Positions 48,898 through 59,424 of a stretch of DNA of 64,000 nt are shown here, in pieces. Position 1 is the stretch's first letter; the number at the start of each line of letters is the position of its first letter. Location of the stretch: positions 2,604,001-2,668,000 of the forward strand of contig CBDCYF010000005.1 in assembly GCA_965224065.1 (NCBI GenBank), written 5' to 3'. The DNA comes from JAOTZA01 sp965224065 (GTDB lineage Bacteria; Acidobacteriota; Thermoanaerobaculia; Multivoradales; JAHEKO01). The position numbers and the translations under genes are program-made. The notes beneath the pieces were generated by a model, which saw nothing but the letters and a program-made list of their open reading frames with translations, was not told the origin of the DNA and did no database searches.

Positions 48898-50631
48898 ATG
48901 AGATCTCGCCATGCACGACCCGGCCGAGGATCGATGGAAGTGCGTTCTTGCCAAATCGCGGCCGCGATGGCGGTCGTACTGCTGTGTCTTGCTTGTACAA
49001 GCGAGCCCACTGTCGTGGAGCCGGAGGAACAGGCGTTTGTTCTCCACGGCCGCCTCCGCGATCCCGGCGGCGTGCCGATCACTGCGGCGCGTGTCGCAAC
49101 CGCTCGCAAAAGCGGCGAGGAGGCCGTGTCGGTGAGCGAGGTCGATGCCGATGGTAGTTACCGTCTCGAATTCACCGGGCAGGGCTATCTCGAAGCCCGC
49201 TTTCAAGCCGTCGACCGAGAAGATCGTATTGCCCGACTGTGGGTGGAGTCCGAGGATCGTATCGAGCTGCGTCTGGATGCCTGCTTGAGCCCCTTCCCGG
49301 CGACCGAAGACGTGAAGGCGGCCTCTGTGGTGGGCGATTTCAACGACTTCGATCGTGCTACCGGCGTGCCGCTCGAAGAGCAAGAGGACGGCTCGTGGCT
49401 GGCCTCGATCGAGACCAGTCAGAGCGAGATCGAGTACCAAATCAACGGTCTCAGCGAGTTTGGGGCCACATACCACGGCAGCGACGTTGAGTCGCTGCGT
49501 TATCGAAGCGACCACTCCTGGGTGGGTGTGGCGGCTGTGATTGATGGCAAGGCCCAAGTTCGCCTCGATGTTCCGGAGTGGAAAGACGAACCGTGCCCAG
49601 AGACGTTGCAGTTTCGTCCGGCCGATGCAGAACCGGCCAAAATTGCATTGGCTTTGGAGCGAATCGATCAAGCTCAGCTGGACTGGATTCGAGAGTACAG
49701 ACAGATGGCACCCGATCCCGACGCGGCCGAAGAGCTCCGGCGACGGTTGAGCTCGGATACCTTTGAGCCCCTCCTCGAGGAGCTCCGTCAGAGCCTCAGC
49801 CGGCCGGCCCACGTCGAACTGGTCGAGGCCACTTTTTTCTCGCTGGCCCATGCGGACAACCCGATCGTCGACGATATCTTCGAACGCCTGGATCCAACTT
49901 CACCCGTGCTGGCGATTCCGTTTGGTGTGCCGTATCGGCTGATTTATGATGCGCCCGATCATTGGGGCGAGAAGCCCATGCAATTCGTCGAACGGGTCCT
50001 GGCGGAACACCCTGACGGCGACTTCAAGGCTTCGGTGCTCGGCGTTCTGGTCCAGACGGCTATTCTCGCCGGTGACCAAGAGACGGCTGACCGGCGCATG
50101 GACCAGCTCCTCGCCGCCTATCCCGAAAGCAAGGCAGTGGAGGTCACCCGCCAACTGGTGGGAGATGCTTCCGCGGTACCGGTCGGATCGCAGATGCCGT
50201 CGTTTTCCGTCGCGGCGTTGCTGGATCCCGAGCGTCGCTACAGTGACCAGGACTTCCAGGGCAAACCGTTGCTGGTCGATTTTTGGGCGACGTGGTGCGC
50301 GCCCTGCATCGGTGAGATCCCCTCTCTTCAAGAAGCCTATCGTCGATACTCTCCCGCCGGGTTCCAGCTCTTGAGCGTCACACTCGACTCCGATCTCGAA
50401 AAAGCTGCCGGCTACGTTCGCGATCGGTTCGAAATGCCGTGGGAGCATGGCGCCGGGGAGAACGCCATGGTCAGCGAGATTGCCCAGGCGTTCGGGGTGC
50501 GGTTCCTGCCGACACCGGTTCTGTTTGACGGGAACGGGACGGTCGTCGCGCGCGGGATACAACTCGTGGGTGAAGACAACCTCGAAAGAGAGCTTGCAGC
50601 GCTCTTTCCCGAGCCGGCCCCCGGCCCGTAA
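48898..50631 (+). CDS. Multidomain lipoprotein: regulatory beta-sandwich, CBM48-like domain and TlpA-type thioredoxin
   Basis: About 577 residues from ATG 48898 (after CACGGGAG); ATGs at 48856 and 48934 are alternatives. Lipobox LLCLAC. Domains in order: a carboxypeptidase-regulatory-like sandwich (FVLHGRLRDPGGVPITAARVA), a CBM48/E-set-like segment (VKAASVVGDFNDFDRATGVPL), a helical middle (~265-420) and a TlpA/AhpC-TSA thioredoxin fold with WATWCAPC (C-x2-C) and the cis-Pro in FLPTPVLFDG. It lies just after the receptor gene and may process or reduce the imported substrate or a partner. Confidence 0.85.
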   Translation: MRSRHARPGRGSMEVRSCQIAAAMAVVLLCLACTSEPTVVEPEEQAFVLHGRLRDPGGVPITAARVATARKSGEEAVSVSEVDADGSYRLEFTGQGYLEARFQAVDREDRIARLWVESEDRIELRLDACLSPFPATEDVKAASVVGDFNDFDRATGVPLEEQEDGSWLASIETSQSEIEYQINGLSEFGATYHGSDVESLRYRSDHSWVGVAAVIDGKAQVRLDVPEWKDEPCPETLQFRPADAEPAKIALALERIDQAQLDWIREYRQMAPDPDAAEELRRRLSSDTFEPLLEELRQSLSRPAHVELVEATFFSLAHADNPIVDDIFERLDPTSPVLAIPFGVPYRLIYDAPDHWGEKPMQFVERVLAEHPDGDFKASVLGVLVQTAILAGDQETADRRMDQLLAAYPESKAVEVTRQLVGDASAVPVGSQMPSFSVAALLDPERRYSDQDFQGKPLLVDFWATWCAPCIGEIPSLQEAYRRYSPAGFQLLSVTLDSDLEKAAGYVRDRFEMPWEHGAGENAMVSEIAQAFGVRFLPTPVLFDGNGTVVARGIQLVGEDNLERELAALFPEPAPGP

Positions 50632-50664
50632 CCCCGCGCAACCGCGGCCTATCGCTCTCGCCGT

Positions 50665-52167
50665 TTAGTTCTCGCTCGGCTCGCCACCGGTTTGCCGGCG
50701 CGTGGCGAAAGAGAAATCGGCGACCAACGCGAGATGATCCGAGACCCTGAGCGAGTCGCTGCGCTCGAGCCCCAGCTCGGCGAGCGTCTCGTCGGGCATC
50801 GACTCGGTGTCGACCACAAAGCTCTTCTCGAGCTTCGCCACGTCGTCGCTGAAGAAGATGAAGTCCAATCTCCCCGGAGCAAAGCGCGAGGTCTCGCGCC
50901 GCCAGGTGAAGGCCATCCGGCGGTTACTGTGGCGGAGCGGCGCCACCGCCAGCGAGCCGTTGTCGCGGCCGGGGTCGAAGTTCTCGCCGTGGCTGGGGTC
51001 GATAAAGCGGCCGTGGACCAGGGCCTCGAACTGCCGGCGAAAGCCCACCAGGTTGAAATCGCCCGCCAGGATGACGGCGTCTCGTGGATCGGCGGCGAAG
51101 GGCCCGCCGCCTTCGAGCAGATCGCGCCAGATGGCCATCAGGTTGTCCACCTCGCGGTCCCGGCCGGCGTCGTCGGTGCAGCAGGGCGGATGGGCGTTGA
51201 ACAGCACCAGGTCGTGCTCGGTCAGCGCGTCGGGGAGGTCGAGGAGAGCGACCAGGTTCGAGTCGACCGGCGCCGAGGCCACGATGGGGTACGCGCTCAC
51301 CAGAACGATGTCGGCGATCCCGGCCGAGAACCAGGAGCCGCCGGCGGGAGCCGGTAGCACCGAGGCCACGAAATCCGCGGTCCGGGCAGCGTCCCATGCG
51401 GTGAGCGATTGAAACGCCAGGATGTCCGGATCGACGGCTTGCAAGAGACGCCGGTAGAGGCCCTGCCGGGCGACGATGTTCGAGGCCTCGACGTTGAGGC
51501 TCAGCAGCCGGACAGACTCGTCGTCCGCGCGGCTCCAATCGATCGCTGCTGGCTCCTGGACGCGCTTCTTTTTGGGGTACTTGTAGGTGACCACGCCGGT
51601 ATCCGGAGCGCGGTCCCCGCCTGGCTCGGCATCGGTCCAGACCAACCGGACCTTGCGCCGCCTCTTCTTTTCCCACGGCGGCAGCTCGACCCGGATCTCG
51701 AAGACATCGGACGAGAAGGTCGGAAAGCCCATGGCCGTGCCGCGTCCGCGGGGCTCGGCAGTCCCGGTGCCGCCGCGGTCGTACCGGATCAGCTCTTGCT
51801 CGCCAAACCGGACCTCGATCTCCGCCCCCAGACCTTCGACCGGCAACCCGGTTTTGCGCTTACCGTCGGTGTCGAGGTAGAGCCGTGCGCTGTTTCCGAA
51901 GGCGCCGTCAGCCTGGAGAAGCACCTCGTGGCCCATCTCGAGCCGCAGGTACAGTGCGTCGTCGTCGTTGACCAGCCACAGACGACCAAAGTCGAGGCCG
52001 GCTTCGGTGCCGTCACCCGCCGGATCCACAAACGGCTTGCCGGCCTTCTTCCAATCATCGAATTCGCCGTCCGGGACGATCGGACGGGCCTTGCCGGCGT
52101 GGGCGGCACCCGCGAGCAGCAGCCCGCCGGCCAGCAAGACCGCGACATGGATTCGTGGGGCCGGCAT
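50665..52167 (-). CDS. Exported DOMON/CBM9-like plus endonuclease/exonuclease/phosphatase-family protein
   Basis: 500 residues. ATG 52167 opens a signal peptide (HVAVLLAGGLLLAGAAHAG). Residues ~25-185 resemble a CBM9/DOMON-like sandwich (DGEFDDWKKAG, DDDALYLRLEMGHE). Residues ~210-500 form an EEP fold: LSLNVEASN, NAHPP, AGDFNLVGF, and the final SDHLALVADF. At the usual metal-site Glu (L-Q-E) the sequence is AFQSLT, so the Glu seems to be missing. Possibly an inactive or altered nuclease/phosphatase. Divergent from lepA, 70 bp apart. Confidence 0.82.
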   Translation of the reverse strand: MPAPRIHVAVLLAGGLLLAGAAHAGKARPIVPDGEFDDWKKAGKPFVDPAGDGTEAGLDFGRLWLVNDDDALYLRLEMGHEVLLQADGAFGNSARLYLDTDGKRKTGLPVEGLGAEIEVRFGEQELIRYDRGGTGTAEPRGRGTAMGFPTFSSDVFEIRVELPPWEKKRRRKVRLVWTDAEPGGDRAPDTGVVTYKYPKKKRVQEPAAIDWSRADDESVRLLSLNVEASNIVARQGLYRRLLQAVDPDILAFQSLTAWDAARTADFVASVLPAPAGGSWFSAGIADIVLVSAYPIVASAPVDSNLVALLDLPDALTEHDLVLFNAHPPCCTDDAGRDREVDNLMAIWRDLLEGGGPFAADPRDAVILAGDFNLVGFRRQFEALVHGRFIDPSHGENFDPGRDNGSLAVAPLRHSNRRMAFTWRRETSRFAPGRLDFIFFSDDVAKLEKSFVVDTESMPDETLAELGLERSDSLRVSDHLALVADFSFATRRQTGGEPSEN

Positions 52168-52237
52168 CGTTCCCGGCAGGCTATCAACCGCTCCCGCGCG
52201 CCGGCCGCCGTCGCAAAGCGCAGGTAAACTCCCGCGC

Positions 52238-54034
<1,797 letters not shown>

Positions 54035-54055
54035 CGGCCCGGTGGGATCGACGGT

Positions 54056-54550
54056 CTATTCGGAGGCCGAGCATTCGCCCTCCGCTTGCGGACAGGCGAC
54101 GGCCGACCAGTTGAGCTTGAACGAGCGCCAGGCGCCGTCCCGGTAGGCGCCGACCTCGGCTCCCAAGGCGTCGCCGGTGCGCTGATAGATGATCTTCTGT
54201 GGAAAATCGTGCTCCGGGTTCTCGAACACCGCACGGGATGCGGAGACCTCGGTCAGCTCGAACTCGGTCGTGCCCTCACCCTTGGGGCTGGCGATGTAAT
54301 AGACGCCGTCGGCCCGGGCTTCGATCCTGAGGTACTCGAAAAACGGCATTCCGTCACCCTCGGACGATCGGTTGATCCCCACCATGAGCCCCCTGAGCGG
54401 GGGAAGCCAGAGCTCGACGATCTCCCCGTCCGCGCCCCAGGCCCCCGAGAGAAACCGGAGCGGCTCGAGGTCGGCGGGGTCTGCAGTGGCGGCGCAGGGA
54501 ATGAGGACGAGCAGCAAGCCGAAGGCGGCGATATTTCGGAGGGTGGGCAT
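54056..54550 (-). CDS. Exported DUF6265-type protein
   Basis: 164 residues; ATG 54550, signal peptide to ATAD. The motifs LRFLSGAWGADGEIVELWLPPLRGLMVGINR, FFEYLRIE and FENPEHDFPQKIIYQR are typical of a lipocalin-like DUF6265 fold. Small periplasmic or secreted beta-barrel, possibly ligand-binding; function unknown. It converges with lepA, 21 bp apart. Confidence 0.82.
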   Translation of the reverse strand: MPTLRNIAAFGLLLVLIPCAATADPADLEPLRFLSGAWGADGEIVELWLPPLRGLMVGINRSSEGDGMPFFEYLRIEARADGVYYIASPKGEGTTEFELTEVSASRAVFENPEHDFPQKIIYQRTGDALGAEVGAYRDGAWRSFKLNWSAVACPQAEGECSASE

Positions 54551-54632
54551 GGAGGGTCTCCTATGGTTGACGGGCGGCGGGCCGGGGCAAGCCCGGCCCC
54601 TACGTTCGAGACCGCCGGCAAGCGTGGTTTGC

Positions 54633-54800
54633 CTAGATGCCGTCGAAAAAGGTGGCGATGGCGAGCAACACAAAGCCGATGCAGACCAGCCACCAGGAAT
54701 AGCCCCCGAGGCCGATGTCGGCATAGTTGGAGACGATCCCGAGTCCGCCGGCGATGACGGCGATGAGCCACGAGACGTTCTTGGGCGCGCTGAGCTTCAT
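54633..54800 (-). CDS. Small membrane protein (two TM helices)
   Basis: 55 residues from ATG 54800, with AAAGGGG ahead. Helices at ~9-24 and ~32-52 (VSWLIAVIAGGLGIVSNY and WWLVCIGFVLLAIATFF). No family recognised beyond a general small-membrane-protein type. Intergenic regions on either side hold no other gene; upstream of it to 54968 is the start region of hemW. Confidence 0.7.
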   Translation of the reverse strand: MKLSAPKNVSWLIAVIAGGLGIVSNYADIGLGGYSWWLVCIGFVLLAIATFFDGI

Positions 54801-54968
54801 GACATACCCCTTTCTTGGGACCGTCCGGTCCGGCAACAGGTCGAGGCCCCAGGTCTCGTTTGGGTGGACCCAGCCCGATCACCCAACCGACGGTTCGTTT
54901 CCGGTTGCCCGTTAGTCTAGCTTTGGCTGCCGGTCCGGTCCAGACCGCGAGCTAACATTCGTTGCGGC

Positions 54969-56147
54969 ATGTCTCTCGAAGCCCCGGGTCTCTATCTTCA
55001 CTTGCCGTTCTGCTCGGCGATCTGTCCGTACTGTGATTTCTCGGTTTTGGTGGGCAGCCGGGAAACGCGCCGGCGATTCGTCGAGACCCTGACGGCGGAG
55101 CTCGAGCTGGTCGACGAGGAGTGGGCGCCGTTTGAGACGGTCTACCTGGGCGGCGGCACGCCTTCGCTCGCGGGCGCCGACGATCTCGGCCGGCTCCTGG
55201 AGGCGGTTCGCACTCGGTTCGAGGTCCAAGAAGCGGCGGGTCTCTCGCTCGAGGCCAATCCCGAGGACGTGACCGCCGAGGAGCTGGCGCGCTGGCGCGC
55301 CCTGGGGGTCACGACCGTGAGCCTGGGGGTGCAGTCCTTTGACGAGGAGAGTCTTCGGTTCCTGGGCCGCCGCCACGATCCGGGGCAGGCTCGCTCGGCG
55401 GTGTCGCAAGCTCTCGACGCGGGCCTCGACACGGTGTCGGTCGATTTGATCTTCGGGCTCCCGGACCAGTCGGCCGCGAGCTGGCGGCGGGATCTCGAAG
55501 CCGCCCTCGAGCTGCGGCCTGACCACATCTCCTGCTATCAACTGACTGTGCACCGGGGGACCGGTTTTGGCGCGCGCCGCGACCGCGGCGAGCTGGTGGA
55601 GCTGGCCGAGTCGTCGCAGGCCGAGCTTTTCTTGCTCACCCATGAAGTCCTGGGAGCCGCGGGCTACTCGGCCTACGAGGTGTCGAACTTTGCGCGCGCC
55701 CCCGAACACCGCTCGCGGCACAACACCAAGTACTGGCGGCGCGCGCCCTATCTCGGGCTGGGCCCCTCGGCGCATTCCTTTGATGGCGAGACCCGGCGTT
55801 GGTGGAACGAGCGCGGCCTGGGTGCCTGGGAGAGAGAAGTCTGGGCCGGTCGACGTCCTGTGGCCTCCGAGGAGACCTTGTCGCTGTCCGACCGGGTGCT
55901 GGAGATCCTGATGCTCGGTCTGCGGACGGTCGACGGGGTCGATCTCGGTGAGCTCAGACGCCGCTTTGGGGTCGATCTGGTGGCGGCCAACCGCGAGCTG
56001 CTCGCAAGGCACGAGGCTGGCGGCTTGTTGCTGCGCGAAGGGGATCGCCTGAGACCGACCTTGACGGGGCTGGCGGTGGCCGACGGTCTGGCGGCGGGCT
56101 TTTTTCTGCCCGAGCCGAAGGCGCAGGCTGCCAGCAGCCCACGGTAG
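54969..56147 (+). CDS. hemW: Radical SAM heme chaperone HemW
   Basis: 392 residues. Radical SAM cluster motif FCSAICPYCDF (C-x3-C-x2-C near residue 15), SAM-binding GGGTPS, and the HemW-specific HNTKYW around residue 259, which separates it from coproporphyrinogen dehydrogenase HemN. HemW delivers heme to respiratory proteins. The stop lies in the left arm of a long palindrome (56134-56320). The start is the first ATG. Confidence 0.95.
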   Translation: MSLEAPGLYLHLPFCSAICPYCDFSVLVGSRETRRRFVETLTAELELVDEEWAPFETVYLGGGTPSLAGADDLGRLLEAVRTRFEVQEAAGLSLEANPEDVTAEELARWRALGVTTVSLGVQSFDEESLRFLGRRHDPGQARSAVSQALDAGLDTVSVDLIFGLPDQSAASWRRDLEAALELRPDHISCYQLTVHRGTGFGARRDRGELVELAESSQAELFLLTHEVLGAAGYSAYEVSNFARAPEHRSRHNTKYWRRAPYLGLGPSAHSFDGETRRWWNERGLGAWEREVWAGRRPVASEETLSLSDRVLEILMLGLRTVDGVDLGELRRRFGVDLVAANRELLARHEAGGLLLREGDRLRPTLTGLAVADGLAAGFFLPEPKAQAASSPR

Positions 56148-56320
56148 AAGTCGGAGCGGTCGCGTTGTAGGCGCCGTGGGGCCAGATGCCAGGCGCCGTG
56201 ACGTAGGCGATGCTGGAGCATCGTCGAGGAGCGGCAACGCCGCAGATGCCCCACGGCGCCAAAACCCAAAGGGCGACAAGTCCTTGTCGCGCGACCATTT
56301 CGACTTCTACCGTGGGCTGC
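56134..56320. repeat. 187-bp nested palindromic element
   Basis: Outer arms are a perfect 20-bp inverted repeat, GCAGCCCACGGTAGAAGTCG (56134-56153) and its complement at 56301-56320. Inner arms GGCGCCGTGGGGC (56170-56182) and GCCCCACGGCGCC (56248-56260) are also perfect, and a small hairpin CGATGCT-GG-AGCATCG lies at the centre. The left arm overlaps the hemW stop codon. Confidence 0.8.
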
Positions 56321-56335
56321 TACCATCTCGCGCCG

Positions 56336-57358
56336 GTGACGACGCCAGAGAAAAAGGAGCTGGCCGCTCCGTCGATCGAGGAGATCCGCGCCGCCCGCCA
56401 GCGGCTCGGGGAGCGCGTCCGGCGAACCCCGGTCTGGCGATGGCGGGGTCGCCAGTTGGACGCGCTGCTGGGCACCGAGACCCAAGTCGTCCTCAAGCTC
56501 GAGCTGTTCCAGTACGCGGGGAGCTTCAAGCCGAGGGGCGCGATGCTGAACGTCCTGGCGCTCGACGCGGAGGCGCTCGTGAGAGGCGTTACCGCGGTCT
56601 CAGCCGGCAATCACGCCATGGCGGTGTCCTTTGCGGCGTCCGAGATCGGGACCAGCGCCAAGGTGGTGATGCCCGAGTATGCCGACCGGGTCCGAGTGGA
56701 GGCGTGCCGGCGCTATGGCGCCGAGGTGGTGCTGGAAAAGGACGTCCACGCGGCGTTTGACGAGGTCCGGCGCATCGAGAGCGAGGAGGGCCGGTCGTTT
56801 GTCCATCCGTTCGAAGGCCGCTGGACGGTGACCGGAACCGCCACCGTCGGTGTCGAGCTGATGGACGACGTACCCGATCTGGACGCGGTGGTGGTTCCGA
56901 TCGGCGGCGGGGGCTTGTGCGCCGGGATCGCCGCGGCGGTCAAGCAGATTCGTCCCGAGTGCCGGGTGTACGGGGTCGAGCCCGAAGGGGCCGACATCAT
57001 GTACCGGAGCCTGGAAGCGGGTCGCACGCTCGAGGCCGCGCCGGGCAAGACCATCGCCGACAGCCTCGCCGCGCCGCACACCGCCCCCTACAGCTTTGCG
57101 CTGTGCCAGCGCTATGTCGACGAGGTGGTACGGATCGACGACGACGCCATGCGCCGGGCGATGAAGCTGTTGTTCGAAGGCGCCAAGCTGGCGGTCGAGC
57201 CCGCCGGCGCCGCCGCGACGGCGGCGCTGTGTGGACCGCTTGCCGAGCGGCTGCGGGGCCGGCGAGTCGGGTTGATCGTCTGCGGCGCCAACATCTCGTC
57301 GGCGAACTTTGCCTCGCACCTGTCGGCGGTCCCGGTCGAACCGGACGCCACCCGCTAG
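56336..57358 (+). CDS. PLP-dependent threonine/serine dehydratase-like protein
   Basis: 340 residues from GTG 56336, at the right edge of the palindromic element. Fold type II PLP enzyme: the Schiff-base Lys is in GSFKPRGAM (~65), the phosphate loop in SAGNHAMAVSFAA, and the PLP-phosphate glycine loop in PIGGGGLCAG. It lacks a C-terminal ACT regulatory domain, as in catabolic threonine dehydratases and serine racemases. It deaminates Thr/Ser or racemises Ser. Its stop overlaps the convergent CreD gene. Confidence 0.88.
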   Translation: MTTPEKKELAAPSIEEIRAARQRLGERVRRTPVWRWRGRQLDALLGTETQVVLKLELFQYAGSFKPRGAMLNVLALDAEALVRGVTAVSAGNHAMAVSFAASEIGTSAKVVMPEYADRVRVEACRRYGAEVVLEKDVHAAFDEVRRIESEEGRSFVHPFEGRWTVTGTATVGVELMDDVPDLDAVVVPIGGGGLCAGIAAAVKQIRPECRVYGVEPEGADIMYRSLEAGRTLEAAPGKTIADSLAAPHTAPYSFALCQRYVDEVVRIDDDAMRRAMKLLFEGAKLAVEPAGAAATAALCGPLAERLRGRRVGLIVCGANISSANFASHLSAVPVEPDATR

Positions 57359-58641
57359 AGCGGCGCGTCCGCAGCCCCGGGCAGTGGCTGGGCCGATCGT
57401 CGCGCGAACACCAAGTCCCAGTCCACGCGTGCCGTGAGCTGCATGAGAAGAAAGAGGGTCGCGATCGCGCCGACGGTGACGGTCAAGCCGGTGTAGCCCT
57501 GGTAGAAAAACGCGTAGCTGAAGACGATCAGCCACACGACCTGCGCGCCACCGGCGTAGAGAAGCGCTTGGCGTATGCCGCAGACCAGGCGAAGGTAGCT
57601 CACCACCAGCGCCACACTCACCACCGCCGAAAGCGCGAAGGCCGCGTGGATGTCGAGGTGGTCGGCCAGATAGGCGAGGAGGAGATGGAACGAGAAAAAG
57701 GCCGCGGAGAGAAAAAAGTAGTGCATCGGGTGGAGGGTCATGTGCTTCAGGACCCCGAGCATGACGAGGATAGTGAGAAAAAAGAGCAACGAGACCGGAG
57801 CAAAGAAGGTGATCCGGGCGGCCAGCGGACCGGGGTTGAGCCGGTTGGGGAGATCCAGCCCGACCGATTTGGCGCTGATGAGATGGTCGAAGTGCCAGTC
57901 GAGCTGCCAGCCCTGGGGGGATCTGCGTTTCTCAGAGGGTGAGATCGTATCGGCCGGGAAATCGATCCCGTCGAAATCGGTCTCGAGGGTCATGGAGAAG
58001 TTCCGCACGCTGGTGACCCCGGCGGGACCGAACTGGTAGTACCACTTGTCGAGACCGCGGGAGCGATACCCGACCTCGACGACCGCCTCCTCTCCGGCGG
58101 CCAGCAGGACCTCGGTGCGCAGGTCGTGGGTGAGATCGGCGACCGGGGGAGCCTCCCGTCCGTTGACGCGGAAGAAAAACTGATCGTAGATCCCCTGCTG
58201 GGAGGGGAAGCTGAAAAGAAACTCGACCGGCCCCTCGAGATCGGATGGTGCGACGAGACGGTACTCGCCCCGAAAGTCGACCGCATACGTGTCGTGCCAC
58301 AGCAGCCCCTTGCGCCGGTGCTCCAGAAAGAGCGCGGCGTCCACGCGGCTGGAATCCAGGGCGAGGGGAATCGCGTCGAGGATCTCCGTCTGGACCACAC
58401 GGGTCGTCTCGCGCCCCAGCTCGTCTTTCTCGACGACGGTCTCTTCTACGGTTCTCGGCCGGTGGTAGAGGGCGGCGGGCGCCTTTTGGCGATGCTCGCC
58501 ACCCCACAGCGAGATCACCTCTTGCGACATGGCGGCGTTGGATCGCCCCGTCCTCTGGACGATCGACAGTCCCAGGGTGAGCCAAGCGAGCGAGCTGACG
58601 AGAAAGATAAAGATGATGGCAAGCAAACGGCGTGCGGTCAT
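57355..58641 (-). CDS. CreD-like inner-membrane protein
   Basis: 428 residues. An N-terminal helix (~5-27) is followed by a long periplasmic domain (~30-270, with DFRGEYRLVAPSDL and GYRSRGLDKWYYQF) and about five to six C-terminal helices ending TVGAIATLFLLMQLTARVDWD, the CreD family signature. CreD affects envelope phenotypes in E. coli; no CreBC two-component system is adjacent. ATG 58641 overlaps the uppS stop. Confidence 0.85.
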   Translation of the reverse strand: MTARRLLAIIFIFLVSSLAWLTLGLSIVQRTGRSNAAMSQEVISLWGGEHRQKAPAALYHRPRTVEETVVEKDELGRETTRVVQTEILDAIPLALDSSRVDAALFLEHRRKGLLWHDTYAVDFRGEYRLVAPSDLEGPVEFLFSFPSQQGIYDQFFFRVNGREAPPVADLTHDLRTEVLLAAGEEAVVEVGYRSRGLDKWYYQFGPAGVTSVRNFSMTLETDFDGIDFPADTISPSEKRRSPQGWQLDWHFDHLISAKSVGLDLPNRLNPGPLAARITFFAPVSLLFFLTILVMLGVLKHMTLHPMHYFFLSAAFFSFHLLLAYLADHLDIHAAFALSAVVSVALVVSYLRLVCGIRQALLYAGGAQVVWLIVFSYAFFYQGYTGLTVTVGAIATLFLLMQLTARVDWDLVFARRSAQPLPGAADAPL

Positions 58642-59390
58642 CGTTGTCCTCCACTGGCGTAGGTGAGCTCCGGAATCCGGCCAAAACGTCTTTCCCGCCG
58701 GCTGTACTCCTCCAACGCGGCTTCCAAGTCTGGGTTGGAGAAGTCGGGCCATAGAACCGGGGTGAAGTAGAGCTCGGCATAGGCGCATTCCCAGAGCAGG
58801 AAGTCGCTCAGGCGCCGCTCGCCGCCGGTGCGAATGAGCAGATCGACGTCGGGGGCTCCGGGCACCGAATGGGTCGCTGCCTGGAGCGCGGCTTCGAAAC
58901 GGCGCTCGCCGTCGCGGGGAATGGACGCCTTTTCCTCGCCGAGCCTCTCGGCCGCGCGGGCCATGACGTTGCGGGCAGAGTAGTCGAGGGCGATCCGCAA
59001 CAGCAGGCGGTGTCCACCCCGGGTCACCGACTCGGCGTGGTCGACGGCCCGCGCCAGCCGTGGCCGCAGGCGGTCACGGCGGCCGAGGATGTTGAGGCGG
59101 ACACCCTGCTCCCGGCAACGGAGACTCTCGGCTGCGAGATAGTGCTCGAAGAGATCCATCAGGGCCTCGACCTCGGGGCGCGGCCGGTTCCAGTTGTCGC
59201 TCGAGAAGGCGTAAAGGGTCAGACACTCGACGTCGTTTTGGGCGACTTCTTCGACGAGGGCCCGTACCGCGCGCGCGCCGGCGCGGTGACCGGCGGTACG
59301 GGGTCGGCCTCGGGCCTGGGCCCAGCGGCCGTTTCCATCCGGAATGACCGCGATGTGATGGGGAGTGAAGTGACGCAGTGAACTTTGCAT
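58638..59390 (-). CDS. uppS: Isoprenyl transferase (undecaprenyl diphosphate synthase)
   Basis: 250 residues, the family length. The catalytic loop is VIPDGNGRWAQARG (Asp near residue 18), with the C-terminal RTGGERRLSDFLLWECAYAELYFTPVLWPDF, both diagnostic. The IPDGN form (instead of IMDGN) is found in several cis-prenyltransferases. It makes the C55 carrier lipid for peptidoglycan. The ATG at 59390 is the first of the frame. Confidence 0.95.
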   Translation of the reverse strand: MQSSLRHFTPHHIAVIPDGNGRWAQARGRPRTAGHRAGARAVRALVEEVAQNDVECLTLYAFSSDNWNRPRPEVEALMDLFEHYLAAESLRCREQGVRLNILGRRDRLRPRLARAVDHAESVTRGGHRLLLRIALDYSARNVMARAAERLGEEKASIPRDGERRFEAALQAATHSVPGAPDVDLLIRTGGERRLSDFLLWECAYAELYFTPVLWPDFSNPDLEAALEEYSRRERRFGRIPELTYASGGQR

Positions 59391-59424
59391 TTCAAAGTGA
59401 ACTGATAAAAAAGGGGATGGGCCG

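Noticed and set aside
54969..56147. Oxygen-independent coproporphyrinogen III oxidase (HemN)
   Set aside because: The HNxxYW motif and 392-residue length fit HemW; HemN is longer and has other residues.
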